The notes beneath the pieces were generated by a model, which ran no database searches, was not told the DNA's origin, and saw nothing but the letters and a program-made list of their open reading frames with translations. DNA of 64,000 nucleotides from Gymnothorax reevesii (lineage: Eukaryota; Chordata; Actinopteri; Anguilliformes; Muraenidae), in contig CM056574.1 in NCBI GenBank assembly GCA_029721435.1, forward strand, positions 69,359,501 through 69,423,500, in the 5' to 3' direction. Below, in pieces: positions 1-12,794 of the stretch (the stretch's first letter is position 1; every line of letters starts with the position of its first letter). The translations under genes were made by a program, and so were the position numbers.

Positions 1-2733
1 ATCAATGTCTTGGCTCAATTTTTTTAATCTAATCTGCTCTTTATTAGTAAAGTAAACAATTTCAAAATCTACTTTTAAATGGTATAGTGTAAAGAAACGA
101 CATATGATCTCCATTATTGTCTTGCCCGTGATACAGTGTACAGAGCTCGGAAAGCTTTTTTTTTTTTTTTTAAAAAGGCGCTGAAATGTGATGAAATAAA
201 TTTAACCCGTCCAGCCTTCATCAGCCCATTCCTCCCCCATTCTTCCCTCACTCCTTCTTTCTCTCTCTCTCTCAATCCCACTCTCCTCCCAATCTTCACC
301 TCTCTCTCCTCTTAAACCAGTCTCTTTGCTTACTGCCCTGTCTATGAAAAATCAGCAAATAAAAAGTTACATTACCCCCAGCCTGACCTTTCCCACATAA
401 TACACTGAGGACTGATGGACTGGGAAGAGTGCAGGGAGAGAGAGAAGGAGAGGGGGCTCATTGAAAACCTGTCACTCTCAAGCATCTGAAGCACCGCCCT
501 GGGAACATTTACCAGATAATTAATATATTAAATGCATGGAAAATAGTTACAGAGGAGACCCTAGCCAGCTCTGCCCTGTGAGGGGGGAGGACAGGGCTGG
601 GGTTTAAGAGGGATAGTACCCAACAGCCATCAATACACAAGCATCTCTCCTGAATGGCCCCTCGTAAAAAGGCCTCATAATTTTACGACTTCATTCTCGG
701 CCGGGGCCGTGTAACGGAAGGCCGTATTTCCTGCTGATTCCCCGGCCTCTCGTCCACCCGGTTTATTGCTCGCTGGTCGCAGGGGCGGAGCCTCCAACCG
801 CATGAAGGACGCCAAGCAGTCAGCGAACCAAACACTGCGCAGATGCACTGAACAAAATGGCAAGGGGAGGGGGTTAGAGGAAAAAAAAAACAGCTAAAAA
901 TAGCTACTGCGTGCACAATGTTCCCCACGCTACAAACAAAACATTGTCCGGAGTATAATCCACTGTCAATGTTGTCATACTTTAAACCTTCAGAGTGTAT
1001 TGGCTTTATGCAGCCGCAACCACTCCCCTCACTTCCATTTCAAATTATTTTGTTAATTTAATGAATAAGTTGGTTAATTTTATTAACTTACTTTCAAGTT
1101 CAACAAAAGGCCAGGCAAATACAAAGACATTGGTATTAATGACTAGCTTACTGAAAAAGAACTTGGAAATTTCCACAACAAAATCTAAAATTGTCAGGGG
1201 ATGTTGCGTGGATGTGAGGGAGCCTAACAGGGTGGCAAGGCTCCAGATTCATTAATAGCTCTGTTATGACCACAGGTAGTGGCATGGGAACTAATCGCTG
1301 CTGATCAGGACAAGGAGAGAAAAGAACAGCTGTTGAATCAGAGAAGTTAGTGGGTGTCAGTACTGTGGTATCATACAGCTTTGCATTTATGTTTGAGTTT
1401 GTGCAGTATCTGTGTGTAAGTATGTGTGTACAGCTGTTTTAGCTGTGGATGACATCACACAGCCCCCCCCCGCCCCATCACATAATACACTGAGGACTGA
1501 TGGACCCCCCCCCCCCCTCACACACACTTGTATGGGCGTGGGTGTCTATGTGCTGAGGTGATGTCACCAACGGGCAAGCGGACCTTCTGAGATCTATTTA
1601 ACATGGTGGAGTGTGTATTTGGTTGTTAGCGCTGAGGCGTGTGTCTGTGTTTGAGTCTGTGTCTGTGTGCTGTGGTATCATAGAACTTAACATTTTATGA
1701 AAACTACAAGAGCTGATAAATTGCCTGATGTCACTAACTGACAAGCTGACCTTCAGAGCGAAGATAAAGTAGCCATGCATTGAGAAATCAGAAAATAAGC
1801 AAATTATAACTCTATGGAAAGCTAACGTCACGGGGATGATGGATAAAAGTTTCTGGACACTCACTCAAATAAGAAGAGAATAAAAGAGGCCTTTTGAACA
1901 CCCTTTCAACTCCCACACATCTCCAAAAAGAATGAAAATAGTCCCTTCCTGATGATGTAATTTGTGGGAGACAGGGACACACGGAAGGGAAGTCGAGTGC
2001 ATAGACCATTGTCTGCCTGTCGTAATTTGTTCGTCTTGGTGTTGTTTCATTTTATATTTCCAGCAGACTAGATTCATGCTCGTCAAAAAGTATGTTATTG
2101 TTGATGATGCCGATTACACGTCCTCGTAATATCTTGTTTTCAAATTTTTTCCATGCGATGAGCAGAAGCGTAAAATCTTCGTTGACAAAGTTCTGGGTCA
2201 TAAAAGTCTGCCTTACTTTACCTCATTGAAACTAAGAAGTCCCTAAAACCTATAATAAAGTTTCATTCAAATCCCAACCTCGGACGGTAGAACTGGGGGG
2301 CGGTTATTTTGCAAGACAATTGTCTGAATTTGGGCTTGCTAACTGCTCATAATATCGCTATGTAATACATTTTATATTCACACAAGCTTCATAAATTTCT
2401 TTAGATATTGTAAGATGCTTTTAGGGGATTTTAGCGTTTTTTAAAAGTTATTGCTCAATTTTGCCAATGATGGTGTTAACGGGACTTGAATCTCATTTAT
2501 GGGCTTAATTGCTGGTTACATGACTGCTAGTTGTTGAACTTGCACTGGATTCATCCTCTTCAACTTCGGTGTTTAAGTCAAGAAGGGGTTTGTTTAATCA
2601 TCTCCGGGTGGAACATGTTGAGAGAGAGAGAGTATTGCAAGCCCTTTCGGATGATACCAAATAAATTTTTTCTAAAAGTTTCAGATCAAGACATATCTAA
2701 ATATCTACTTACAGTGAGTTCAGTGAGGCTTGG
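1..2733. other. Mostly unique non-coding stretch with short duplications
   Basis: No coding region is credible here: the short ORFs lack recognisable domains. A pyrimidine-rich tract lies around 235-315. A segment of about 25 bases around 'catgatacactgagg'-type sequence (cacataatacactgagga) occurs at about 396-421 and again at about 1479-1504; the second copy runs into a pure C tract. The piece ctgacaagctgaccttc near 1739-1755 recurs at about 5653-5669, linking this part to the duplicated block downstream. The rest is unassigned. Confidence 0.5.
425..725. promoter_or_regulatory. Candidate conserved non-coding element
   Basis: This stretch is free of recognisable repeats and has mixed composition. 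It holds homeodomain-type TAATTA cores (gataattaatatattaaat near 516-534) and a run near 660-700 (aggcctcataattttacg) typical in look of vertebrate enhancers. No alignment was possible, so the call rests on appearance alone and is weak. Confidence 0.2.
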
Positions 2734-2880
2734 TGTTATGATTCTGCCATGTCTGGATTATTATCTCTGCCTTTCCCGACTATGCCTTGTATTCTGTATT
2801 GTGATTTGGTTGCCTAGTTATGTTCATGTTTTACCATGTTTTTGTTATTGCCCTGTTTTCATTCCAGTCCATGTGTTTGT

Positions 2881-3431
2881 TACCTTCGCCAGCGACTTCT
2901 CTGACGAAGGTAATGTTTTGATCCCCGTGTATTTATTTGTTTGTGTGTCTGTCTGTGTCTGTGTGTATGTATGTGTATCGAATAACTCAAAAAGTACCAA
3001 ACGGAATTTCATAAAATTTGGTGGGTTGATTTGGCATGACCTGAGGATCAATCGATTAGATTTTGGGAGTGATCGGGTCAAAGGTCAAGGTCAAGGCCAC
3101 GAAAAGGTCAAAACCGACTTTCGGCCATATCTCGGTCAATTTTTATCCAATCGGCATGAAACCAACGCCAAAATGTGCAGAATTATATACCCGATCCTGT
3201 GATGTGAAACACGGTACAATGGGGTCAATACCCTTCTTAGCGGTTGGGGGTCAAAGGTCAGGGGGGTCATTACCTTTCGAACTTAAAGGTGTATTGATGT
3301 AAAAAAATAAAATATCGTACTCTTCTCATTCATCGATCATTTAAAAAAATAAAAATTGGTCCTCAGAGTTATGTGGCGAGGGATTCAGTGGCGTCGGCAA
3401 AGGTATGCGCTCTACCGAGTGCCCGTTCTAG
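2881..3431 (+). mobile_element. MITE-like repeat, copy 1 (full form)
   Basis: It begins taccttcgccagcgacttc, a self-complementary head (ACCTTCG...CGAAGGT), and ends ctaccgagtgcccgttctag. The same sequence recurs at 5029-5375. The interior includes a gtgtgtctgtctgtgtctg run and repeated ggtcaaaggtcaagg motifs. It interrupts the solo LTR. The 223-codon ORF across it has no domain and is a by-product. Confidence 0.6.
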
Positions 3432-3956
3432 TTTTTGCCCATGCGTTGCACTTTGTCTCCCCCTGTCTGGTCTCATGTCTTGTGATTGCTCACAGCCTCA
3501 GTACTGTGTGTCACATGTTTAGGTGATTTCATGGTTTCTGGGTTTCCAACATGGACCTATACTGAGAAATATAAAACATCCTTGGTTCCAAATATTCCTT
3601 CCAATCTCGTTAACTTCGTTTACTTCCTTCCCCTTGCTTTCCTATATTACTAACAGTTTATTATTTTTGCTAAAGTTACTAACATAAACTAACATTGTTT
3701 ATAATACTAACTTACTAACGAGCACTTGGGATTGCATTGCTGCACCTTACTAATTGATTAACAAGCTCTCAGCACTCTTGTCTTTACCTAATCTTCTTTG
3801 CTGCATTTCAGCATATCCTTCGCACCTGCTCACTCTATCCTTTTTCTCAATTATCTGTGCACGTTAGAAATCACTAATCGGATCTGTTCGCTCTGTCTAT
3901 AGGCTGTCTCGTGATCCTTGTCCACGTTTTGGCTTTTGCCAATTTGCCAATGTGAC

Positions 3957-4450
3957 CAGGGGTGCGTTCAAAGTCACACCGGTGCACATCGTTTTGTTAC
4001 ATTTTCTGGGTTGAACAACCTATTTCCTCCAACCGGTGTGCAACGGTGCACAACGGCGTCTGAAGTATGTTTTCCTCTGTTTGGTGAGTGTGCCAGGAGT
4101 GTCATCCAATCAGCTGCAACATGTATGCAAACCGCGCCATCTTAAAACGGCAGTGGCACAATGAATACAACGAGGGTAGTATATAAATGCATCTCTTACG
4201 GCTTAGTATTAACCACGGTTATTGACATCAAATGACATGTTTGTGGTAAGTAGAAGTTTAAAAATCAAACACAAATTTGAACCTATTTTGTCAGGCTCCG
4301 AGAATTCCTCCAAGAGAACGCACAGTATGGCTCTCTCAGCTGCTATAGTTACAACACTTGCGTGACACAACGGGGTGTTCAGCACACTACTGTTGCCGTT
4401 TAATTAAATATACGTTTTGTTACGTGTTGCCGACTTTGAACGCAGCCCAG
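3957..4450. mobile_element. Nested element with GTGCGTTCAAAGTC inverted ends
   Basis: The left end reads cagggGTGCGTTCAAAGTC. The right end, read on the other strand, is ctgggcTGCGTTCAAAGTC. This makes an inverted repeat of about 17 bases around a 0.5-kb interior without coding potential. A clear target duplication was not found. It sits inside the solo LTR. Confidence 0.45.
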
Positions 4451-5028
4451 GTTCTCCCTCATGTTTTCTCCTTTGTAATTAGTCTGATTCCCTGCACTTG
4501 TTTTCTGTTTTCATGTGACCTCCCGTATGTGTATATTATGAGTCTTCTCACAGCAGTTCCCCGTCAGAACGTTTCTCTAAGTTTCCCTGTGCTGCTCTCG
4601 TCTTTGCCTTGAACTCATAGTGTTGCTCTTCTGACTGGATCGTCCTCGACTTTGATTTTTGGCTCTGATTTGGTACTATTGTCTGCATCTGTTTACGAAC
4701 CCTTTTTTGCCTGACTACGAGTTTTGTGTTTCCTGCCCTGTTAACGGTTTGGATTACGCTCTGACAGACCTGTGCCTGTCTACCGAACCTGCTTTGCCCG
4801 ACTACGAGTACTGTGATTGCTGCCCTGGTTTTCGACTCTGATTCTGCCCTACTGAATTGTTTTTTTTTTTTTTTTGGATTGTGGACTTTGTACTGTTGCC
4901 GTCGACCCTGCGGGGGTTTACCCCCTTGCTAAATAAAATCACTTTTATTGCATTCCTTGATTCTCGTGACTGGTTCCTGAATGCAACCTCACACTTGGTC
5001 AGCAATCTCTGTGCTTGAAAACCATTTT

Positions 5029-5375
5029 TACCTTCGCCAGCGACTTCGCTGACGAAGGTAATGTTTTGATCCCCGTGTATTTATTTGTTTGTGTGTCTGT
5101 CTGTCTGTGTGTATGTATGTGTATCGAATAACTCAAAAAGTACCAAACGGAATTTCATAAAATTTAGTGGGTTGATTTGGCATGACCTGAGGATCAATTG
5201 ATTAGATTTTGGGAGTGATCAGGTCAAAGGTCAAGGTCAAGTCCACGAAAAGGTCAAAACCGACTTTCGGCCATATCTCGGTCAATTTTTATCCGATCGG
5301 CATGAAACCAACGCCAGTGGCGAGGGATTCAGTGGCGTCGGCGAAGGTATGCGCTCTACCGAGTGCCCGTTCTAG
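5029..5375 (+). mobile_element. MITE-like repeat, copy 2 (internally deleted)
   Basis: Near-identical to copy 1 at both ends, but it lacks about 200 bp of the interior. The copies agree up to 'aaaccaacgcca' and resume at 'gtggcgagggattc'. It lies just downstream of the solo LTR, in the same duplicated block. Its head is a perfect-looking hairpin, ACCTTCG and CGAAGGT around agcgacttcgct. Confidence 0.6.
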
Positions 5376-5935
5376 TTGAAAAAGAGTCACACCACGAGTC
5401 ATGTCAAAATGAGAGTCACACTGGGTGAGAGAGTATGAATTGTCTCTGCAGATTAGAAATTGTGAGATTTGAAAGAGGTTGTCAGAGATTTTTTTTGTAA
5501 GAATATTTAGGGCTGGCGATTAAAGTGTAACTGACATCACCCACTCTGGCTCTGAACATTCCACATAGTAACCCATAGTAACCCATCTTTTTGATGAGTA
5601 AAATAGCTGACAAACTAAAATAAAATAGCATGATATCACCAACTGACAAGCTGACCTTCTGAGCTCAGTTTAACATTGAGTTCAGTGAGACTTGGTCAGC
5701 ACTCTTTGTGGTAGATGTCCATTTATGAAAAAACCATGAGTCATGTCTCAGTGAGAGTCACGCTGGGTGAGAGAGGACAAGTTTCCCACATTTTGACTGA
5801 TCACTTGTTGCTGTGGATGGAAAATTGTGGGATTTAAAAGAGGTTGTCAGAGATTTTTTTGGAAGAATTTTGAAGGCTGGCAGTTATAGTGAAACTGACG
5901 TCTCCCACGTGCGCATTGAACATTCTGCGCATTTG
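5376..5935 (+). repeat. Tandem duplication, period about 376 bp
   Basis: The block gatttgaaagaggttgtcag (about 5465) to 'ctgaacattcc' recurs at about 5833-5930 as 'gatttaaaagaggttgtcag' to 'ttgaacattc'. Upstream parts also match: 'gagttcagtgagacttggtc' near 5675 corresponds to 2716-2733 joined to 4994-5000. The first unit therefore carries the solo LTR and MITE copy 2, while the second is unoccupied. Confidence 0.6.
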
Positions 5936-8148
5936 AAACCTGTTACAAACTCAAAAAAATTCGTTAAAAAACATAAACCAAACTGCTGTTTTGTAAAGAC
6001 TTTTGTTTTCTGTCATTAGGAGAAATGTGTTCTAGCCCGGTTCTGTGAAAAAGCTTTCAAAGCGGTACATGATGACTTTTTCACGATTTGGGGCCATCAC
6101 CATGTTATGTACAAAGGAAACAAACTCTTCAGTCAACGACTAAGACAAACTGTAAAGCAGTACAATTCCTTGCATTTGTGAATATTTCATTGAATGCCAT
6201 AAATGAGCGAGACATTTTGGAAATCAGCTAGTTATTGAACAAGAATCCAGAGTCAGTTTTAGTTCATGGCAATCTTAGAGGGTAAAGATTTTGCCTCTTT
6301 AAATTTAAAACTGGATTTATTTTAGTTTGTTGTCTTATATACTTCAATTAGAAAAAAAGGTAATTTGTTACCATGGCAACCATTATGTTGGCAATACTTT
6401 GGCAAATAAGATACAAATTTCTTTTTATTGGCATGAAAGAGCAGTGTGGTGCCAAACAGGAATCTTCCAGGACATTCTTTGACCATCAGTTACCTCGCAA
6501 TATGTCAAAAATCTAATTTTCTCAAAAATTTCCCTACCAATTTTTTTCTTTCTTCACAGTGTTAATTCTGATGGTTAGGACTACAACACCGCACAGGTTC
6601 CATTTGAGTATCTTCTTTTCTGACTTTTCTCGGGTTAAAACCCTGTGTGATACAAAAGTACATAGAGTTATGCGTATTTTCGATCCAGATGGCGCAATAA
6701 AGCTGTCATTTGAGAGGTGAAGAACAAAAAGCCTTCTTTGTCAAAGTAAAGGTCAGTGCAGTTTAGGCAGCCACAAAACATTCATTGCCAGACGTTTACT
6801 GTTACCAGCCATTCTATGGTAGCTACTGTAGTAATGTTAGCAATGAATCCACAATCGCCTCCTCTCTGGGTTTCCCTTCTCAGACGGGATTCTCTAAAAG
6901 CATAACTCAGACTTACCTCCTTGTCGGTCTCTGCATCTGATTGAACAACAACAAACTGGCATTTTGGAAAAACAATATGGTCAACAAAAATGACTGGAGG
7001 GAAGCAGAGGAACCTCAGTTTTAACCCTAAATTACACTAGATGCGCATTTGGTCCGTCTCCACTCCGCCACGGCAGCAGAGTTGATAGGTTTCTCTTTAG
7101 TCAGTGCGTGTGCTTCCACTGGCTTTGCCGTGGTGAATTTACCCTCTGTCACAGCTCTGGCAATTCAGAGCCCTCCGCAGCAGAGATGCAAGGCTTCTAT
7201 TTTCGCCGGATTCCGAAGCACAACAGTTCAGCACAGACCAGATTGAGTCAGGCTCAGATACAACATTAAAACATCTGGTTAAATTTCTGAATAAAACATT
7301 CTGTATTGATACCAGATCGTATAGTAGGCTCGGACAAAAAAAATGTTAACTTTATCTACATAGCGCTTTCTAAATAAATAACAAACCCAACATAGAGAGG
7401 AAATTAATTAAGAGCATTTATTTATAAACAGGAGAGTTATTAATCGTAGGAACAGAAAAATGTCGAAAGAGAGACAAATTCATGCAAGCCAATCCTTCAT
7501 CTGCTCCTTTGGTTGAAAACAATAATAATTTGCCGGTTTGTTGTTGCGTTTCATAGTAAAAACATTGTGTTATCTCAACATTTTATAGCTCATACAGCAT
7601 GCGTGATTCTGTAATTACCATGTGATCTGGCCAGTCTTGATTCTCCTGCTGTCCAGCGGTACTGTGCTGGAAAACACAGCCGAAGGGTGTTAACGGACAG
7701 CAATGCACAGAGCAAACCTGCAGCGGAGCAGAGACGGATCAAAGCCCATCAGGTAAAATCCCAGGGTTACCCTTTTAGCGGGTGCTCCCATTAGATTGTG
7801 ATGACGTTAAAAATATTAATTATAAATGGGACTGCTGCTAAATACCCAAATATTTGTCCCCTTTTGGTAGTGCTTACATATTGCCCTTCTGTTTTGCACT
7901 CATTGCAAGATCGAAGAATTACCTCACCCAAGATTTGGCAGATCTCAGGTGCAAGATGGGATTTTTGTCCATTTTGCTGTTGCATGAGTGGCCTTGTTGC
8001 ATTGAATTGACCATGAAAACATGCTGCTCCCTAGTCGTCATAATGCATGTGCAACTAATAGAAGAACAACAATATGCCAGACTTTGGGCCGGTTGGCTTG
8101 GCACATGCCAAAAGAAATTAGTGAGGACAAAAGAAGAACAAAATCACA
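5936..8148. other. Non-coding stretch, nothing assigned except an RFX-type site
   Basis: No repeat ends, RNA genes or credible coding regions were recognised. Short ORFs (for example 7049-7246 and 7854-8246) have no domain and no consistent splice context. Confidence 0.4.
6367..6380. promoter_or_regulatory. RFX X-box-like palindrome
   Basis: The sequence GTTACCATGGCAAC is a full 14-bp palindromic-type match to the RFX X-box pattern GTTnCCATGGnAAC. RFX proteins regulate ciliary and immune genes. A single site without conservation data may be chance. Confidence 0.3.
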
Positions 8149-8440
8149 TTAACCCTTTCATGCATGGAGGTCACTACAGTGTACAAGTCTGTTTTTCTCT
8201 ATATATACCTTCAATTTTGGGCACTGCTGCATATAGTCCACTCTAGTGGAAGCTATTGCATCATCCCATACAAAAAGTCCCATTGGCAAGTCACTGCAAT
8301 GGGAAAAAGTAGTAATTTATAGAATAAAGATAGAAAATGTTTTTTTTTCAAATATTGTTTTACATCCCTTAGGGTGTATAAATCCACTTAGTAAAAAAAA
8401 CCTGACTGAGTTTACCCTAATTCTTGCATGAGAGGGTAAA
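8149..8440. mobile_element. piggyBac-like MITE
   Basis: The left end is TTAA followed by CCCTTTCATGCATGGAG. The right end, read on the other strand, is tttaCCCTCTCATGCAAG. The inverted ends, the CCCT start and the TTAA on the left fit the piggyBac pattern. The right TTAA has decayed. The interior is about 280 bp and non-coding. Confidence 0.45.
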
Positions 8441-8949
8441 ATATGGCAGGAATTTTATTTACCTGGCCTTTTTATGAAAGGCGTGCAATTGCGCGTACGC
8501 AGTTTTGCGTGCCTAAAATTGCATTTTAGGTGCACGAATAAAAGTGCGCCTATCCATCAAAAATCGTTCAATTTCTGCGCGCCTAGCTATCCGAACTGCA
8601 GCGCCATCTACTTTTTCACATTCTGCGCGAAGGCCCATGAGAAACAATGTGTGGACACACGAGACTTCAACCAATGGAACTGCGCGTTGCACCAACCACT
8701 TAAGAAAAAAAAAAAAACCACCAAAGATGGCGAAGTGGGTGGGACATTTCAACCAGCTTTCCACTCATAGAACGTGGGATGTCGAAACCAAGGGCATAAA
8801 ACCCGTTAAAACTGTCAGAAAGGACGGGAAGGAGTGGGTAATGGAAGGAAGCTTCCTCTTCTCTATCGTACGTTTTCATGCCGAATTTTGTTTGTTTTGA
8901 CGCTGAAACTTGGTGTGATCAATCGGTCATTCCTGCTAGTAAATAGAGC

Positions 8950-9071
8950 CCTGGTTTGTTTCCCAGAAACATAGTTGCTAACATTGGCAACTAACGTAGT
9001 TTGTACATTCAAAGTTAATGGTTCCAACAATGGAAGTTAGCATCAGTGATTTCGGGAAACGCAAACCAGAT
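8950..9071. mobile_element. Small MITE with GTTTCCC inverted ends
   Basis: Left end tggtttgtttcccagaaac; right end on the other strand tggtttgcgtttcccgaaa. Both are followed by gttgctaac / gatgctaac. A related copy lies at about 60131-60237. Confidence 0.45.
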
Positions 9072-10371
9072 TAGCTCCATTCACATCTCGACGGTATTTT
9101 TTCCATGATTTAATTAATAAATTACTGGCGCTGTCCCCTACTAAAACAAATCTTGGTTAACCAATAGTCGGCCTTTTTTCCCAATCGTTCGAAATGAGAA
9201 AACTCTTTGGAGCCCCCTATTTTTGCTACCCTTTGTGATTCTGCTGTTGCACTTGAGAAGTTGAAGTCTACACAATACACAGATGCCTGTATTTGACTCC
9301 ACCATAAAACTTTGCTGGCTGTTTTAATGAGTAAACCTGGTTCATATTAATCCTGCTAATGAGAATTTAAGTCCCAGTATCGTTTTATTGTTAGCTGCAA
9401 CAATCATGAAGTTGAAAATTCTCATGGACTCCAATGTCTCACAAATGGACACAAAACGGAAATGACATTAAATAACGAATTGGGCTGAATAAAAGTTTTT
9501 TTGTTTTGATTTCTGCTATTAATTGTTCACAAGATAATTTGTTGGGTTTTTAATTAGAGCTTGCGGAGAACAGTTTCGATACTGACCATACCAGCAGACT
9601 ACCACAAGGGATACCTTGTTTTTCCTCATTCATTGAAACCGCAATAGTAAATAAACCAGTAGAAGTTCACTTTGAGTTGAACAGTCGTAAATATGTGTTA
9701 TTAGGAACTAAATGACTAAGAATTTATCTAAGAATTTACTGAAGAATTAAACTGGATGAAGCAAATTCACATAATTGCTCTAATCGCAACTTGCAAAATT
9801 TTTTTTTTTTTACTGTCATAAATGGGTGGTCAATGATCCGCGACATGAAGTTTGATATGGTGTAATACATTCCACAAAGTAACAATATAAGCAACAAAGA
9901 AGTTTTAAAGGGATAGTTTTCATACGGTTTAAGCCTGGTGGACTGAAATCAGTTAGCGCGCTTTCTTTTTCGGAGATATTAGTAGGCTGTGCTTGTGTTA
10001 AACCTGCAAGTTACAATATTACTGCTTGCGATGCAGTGGAGATGGTCCTCTTCATTCAGTTTCAATTTGTAGCCTGATGAACTAGCAGTTCAAATTACCA
10101 CATAACAATTTAATATTAATTTTCACTTATAAAGCACATTTAACAAGTTCATGCGCGGAAAGAATTCTAAGTAAGCTGATTTACCATTCTCAAGGGGTAG
10201 CCCCATTCGTAGTTGAGCTGGGTAAGCGAAATGTTGCTTACAAATTCATTCCATTTTTTCAATAATCTGTGATTTACCAGGTTTTCTGCCAAACTCCTGT
10301 TTTTTTCCTTTAACATTATGTTCCAAGACTATATCGAAGTGAGCAACTAATGCCTATATCACTTATCTTAA
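9072..10371. other. Non-coding stretch, nothing assigned
   Basis: AT-rich sequence with a T run near 9798-9811. No coding region or RNA gene was recognised. It probably belongs to the interior of the surrounding 8.46-13.1 kb element. Confidence 0.35.
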
Positions 10372-12794
10372 AGGGGGCCTAACATGCTGATCCTTCTTTT
10401 AATATATATTAGTAATATTATAATGTTAGTTGTCCATGCTCAACCTCTGAAAAGTTTCTAAACATAACATACGGATTTTGCCATAATACAAGAACGTGAT
10501 TTCCTCTCTGAACAGCTCCGCCCGAGATCTTCACGAGATCTGGGCAAAACCTGATGTCAGGTTGTACTGCTCAATTAGCACAGACCTAGCCAGAGCCAAC
10601 CACTGCGCTGGACCTGCCCACACCAGAAACTATTCTAGCAGGCACTAACAATGGCGGGTCATACTATGCCTTAGTAGCATCTACACTTTTGGAAATACAA
10701 AAGAAGAACTGCAGATCATTTGAGGTGCAATTTTGTCAGTATCTCTCCCGAAGCTACTTGTCCATTTACTTTTGGACGCAAAGAAAAACAAATATTTCTC
10801 TTCCAAAATATGATTCCACCAAAAATCAGACGGTAGCTTTTTTTGCTTGCTGGCAGCAAACAGCCATGGCCAAAGGGAACGTTTGCTGAAATGCTGAGCA
10901 CAAGCAGCTGAGACAGCTTTGTCAATAAAGGATAATTCAACACAGGATAAGTGTTAAAGCTGCTTCTCAAACCTGAAGCAGTTGCAAGCGCTTGGAGCCA
11001 CAAGCTGTAAGTAACCATATAACAGCAAATAATGTAAGTGAAGCTAACGTGTTACGGGTGGCTAGCAGGACCGCTAGCGATAGTTAGCACTAACGACTGG
11101 CCTCAAACGCAGGCCTTGTAAAATATCTGAAGATAAAGCCTGTATCAGTCGCAACTGTCCGTGACTCATAGACACAGAAGCTGTAAGTTCTGACGTGATA
11201 GCCAATTGATTGTGGCTGTAGCACAGTGGCTAACATAGCCAAGTTACTGTTGCTAATGTTTGTGTCCTAAACATTCAAGAGTGATATCAGGGGAAATTCT
11301 ACAGATGATGAGTGAACATGAACTTCATTTGAAGCTAACTTTTAATATTTGTTTGTAATTTGGATGCTTGGTACAACTGTTCACAGTAACAGAACTTGCT
11401 GTCTGTAAAACCTGTATTGCAAGGGTTTGTCTCTGTGGTTATGACCGCTCGGTTGCCAGCTACTGCATGTTAGTTTGTGTGCCATTCTGATTAAAAATTA
11501 GCTCCTGGTTAAATTATATGCAGTAATTCTGATCGGTATGCTTGTGTTCCTTTGGTAAGCATCAATGTGGCAGTGTCATCATAACGTTGCCCAATTGTAG
11601 CCACTACAGTTAGTGATTGCTTCACTTATCCATGACCAGGATCAGCCGGATCCTGTCCAACTTGCCCAACTGTCTGGGCAAGCTCTTTGGTGCTACCATG
11701 AAAGCAATGCGAAGCGCAGAAGCTCTACCGGTTTACAAATGACTTCTCTGCACTACCTTGACATAATTTCATCCACTTTTAGAAATTATTGTGGCTAATG
11801 AAAAGCCGAAAAAGGTAGGGATTAAATGGGTAATTCTTTGCAGTAGAAGTGATCAATTCACTAGCTCCACATAAGCAACTTGTCCGCGCTAACCGAACTT
11901 ACGGTCTGTAAAACCTGGATTATCTAGCTCTTGCACGCTATCCATAATGCGCCCATTTTCCGCGAGGAAAAGCTGGTCATTCCGAAGCAATAAGTAAACC
12001 ATTACCACCGGCAATTTCTAAAAAGGCCGTTTAGCTTGGAGCTTTCGCCCCTCCGTCATATACCAGCGCGGAAGCTGTTCGTTTCTCCACGCTAACAACA
12101 CACCACAACTATGCACACGAACCAGCAGGTCCTAATACACACCAAAGCAGTCCATAAGCTGTTGGTCTACTTTTTGCTGCCCCTCACTGTCCAGTTTTCC
12201 CTCTAAACTCAGACCCACCGGATTTCTACGGTCTCCAGTCTACACTTGGGCATGTCGACCCGTTCTACAAATGTGTCTATATGGGGTGGATTCTAGCTTC
12301 CCCTGCATCCTAGCTAGGAGAAATAAAACCGCTGTACTCACCAAGTGTTGCCGTAGCAAACTGTAGCCGATAGCAAATTCGTGCTTGAGCTGCCAGACTT
12401 TCGCACTGCGTACTCCACTTTCACCGTTGCGTTTATTAGAACAAGTTAATTTCATTAGATCTATATACACGTACTGCGTTTGATAGCAGAATTTCCCCCC
12501 GATTCATTAGCTCAGATGGCAGACGCGTCTCACGTTTCACTGTGACACTGGATCGTCCTGCCTAGTTCCGCCCTCCACAAAACTGGCCGGTCAGAAGAAA
12601 GTGGGCACACGGGGAGTGGGGGCAATAGCAGAAGAGCCACCCCAATGAGGCGTTTCAGGCAGAGACTACTGTGGACTACAAATGGGGTTTTTTGAAGATG
12701 GCAGTAAAAGCAAAATAAGTACCATTTTTTTAAACTATGCATGATCAGGAATACTCTCGGGGAGACAAAGACCAAGATATAAAAATGGCATATT
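10372..12794 (+). mobile_element. TTAA-type DNA element, copy A (full length)
   Basis: The left end is TTAA (10368-10371) then AGGGGGCCTAACATGC. The right end on the other strand is AGGGGTCCTAATATGCCA, followed by ATAA in place of TTAA. These ends resemble abundant zebrafish repeats that begin TTAAAGGGACCTATTATGC, usually placed with TTAA-duplicating superfamilies (Kolobok or piggyBac). The 2.4-kb interior has no ORF with a recognisable transposase. Matching interior sequence occurs at 23303-24645 in inverted orientation and at 44810-45985 in direct orientation. Confidence 0.6.

Larger units (their letters stand above)
2734..4993 (+). mobile_element. Solo LTR with nested MITEs
   Basis: The element starts TGTTATGATTCTGCC and ends AACCTCACA, giving TG...CA termini. 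It is flanked by the 5-bp direct repeat CTTGG (2729-2733 and 4994-4998). An AATAAA signal lies in 'gctaaataaaatcac' near 4929-4943, as expected for the 3' part of an LTR. No gag or pol sequence lies next to it, so it is read as a solo LTR left by recombination. It is about 2.26 kb long, but a 0.55-kb MITE (2881-3431) and a probable 0.5-kb MITE (3957-4450) are nested in it, leaving about 1.2 kb. The flanks match an unoccupied paralogous segment near 5672-5700, which supports the boundaries. The retrotransposon family is not certain. Confidence 0.65.

Noticed and set aside
2531..3202. 223-codon ORF
   Set aside because: It crosses from unique sequence through an LTR start into a MITE and shows no domain.
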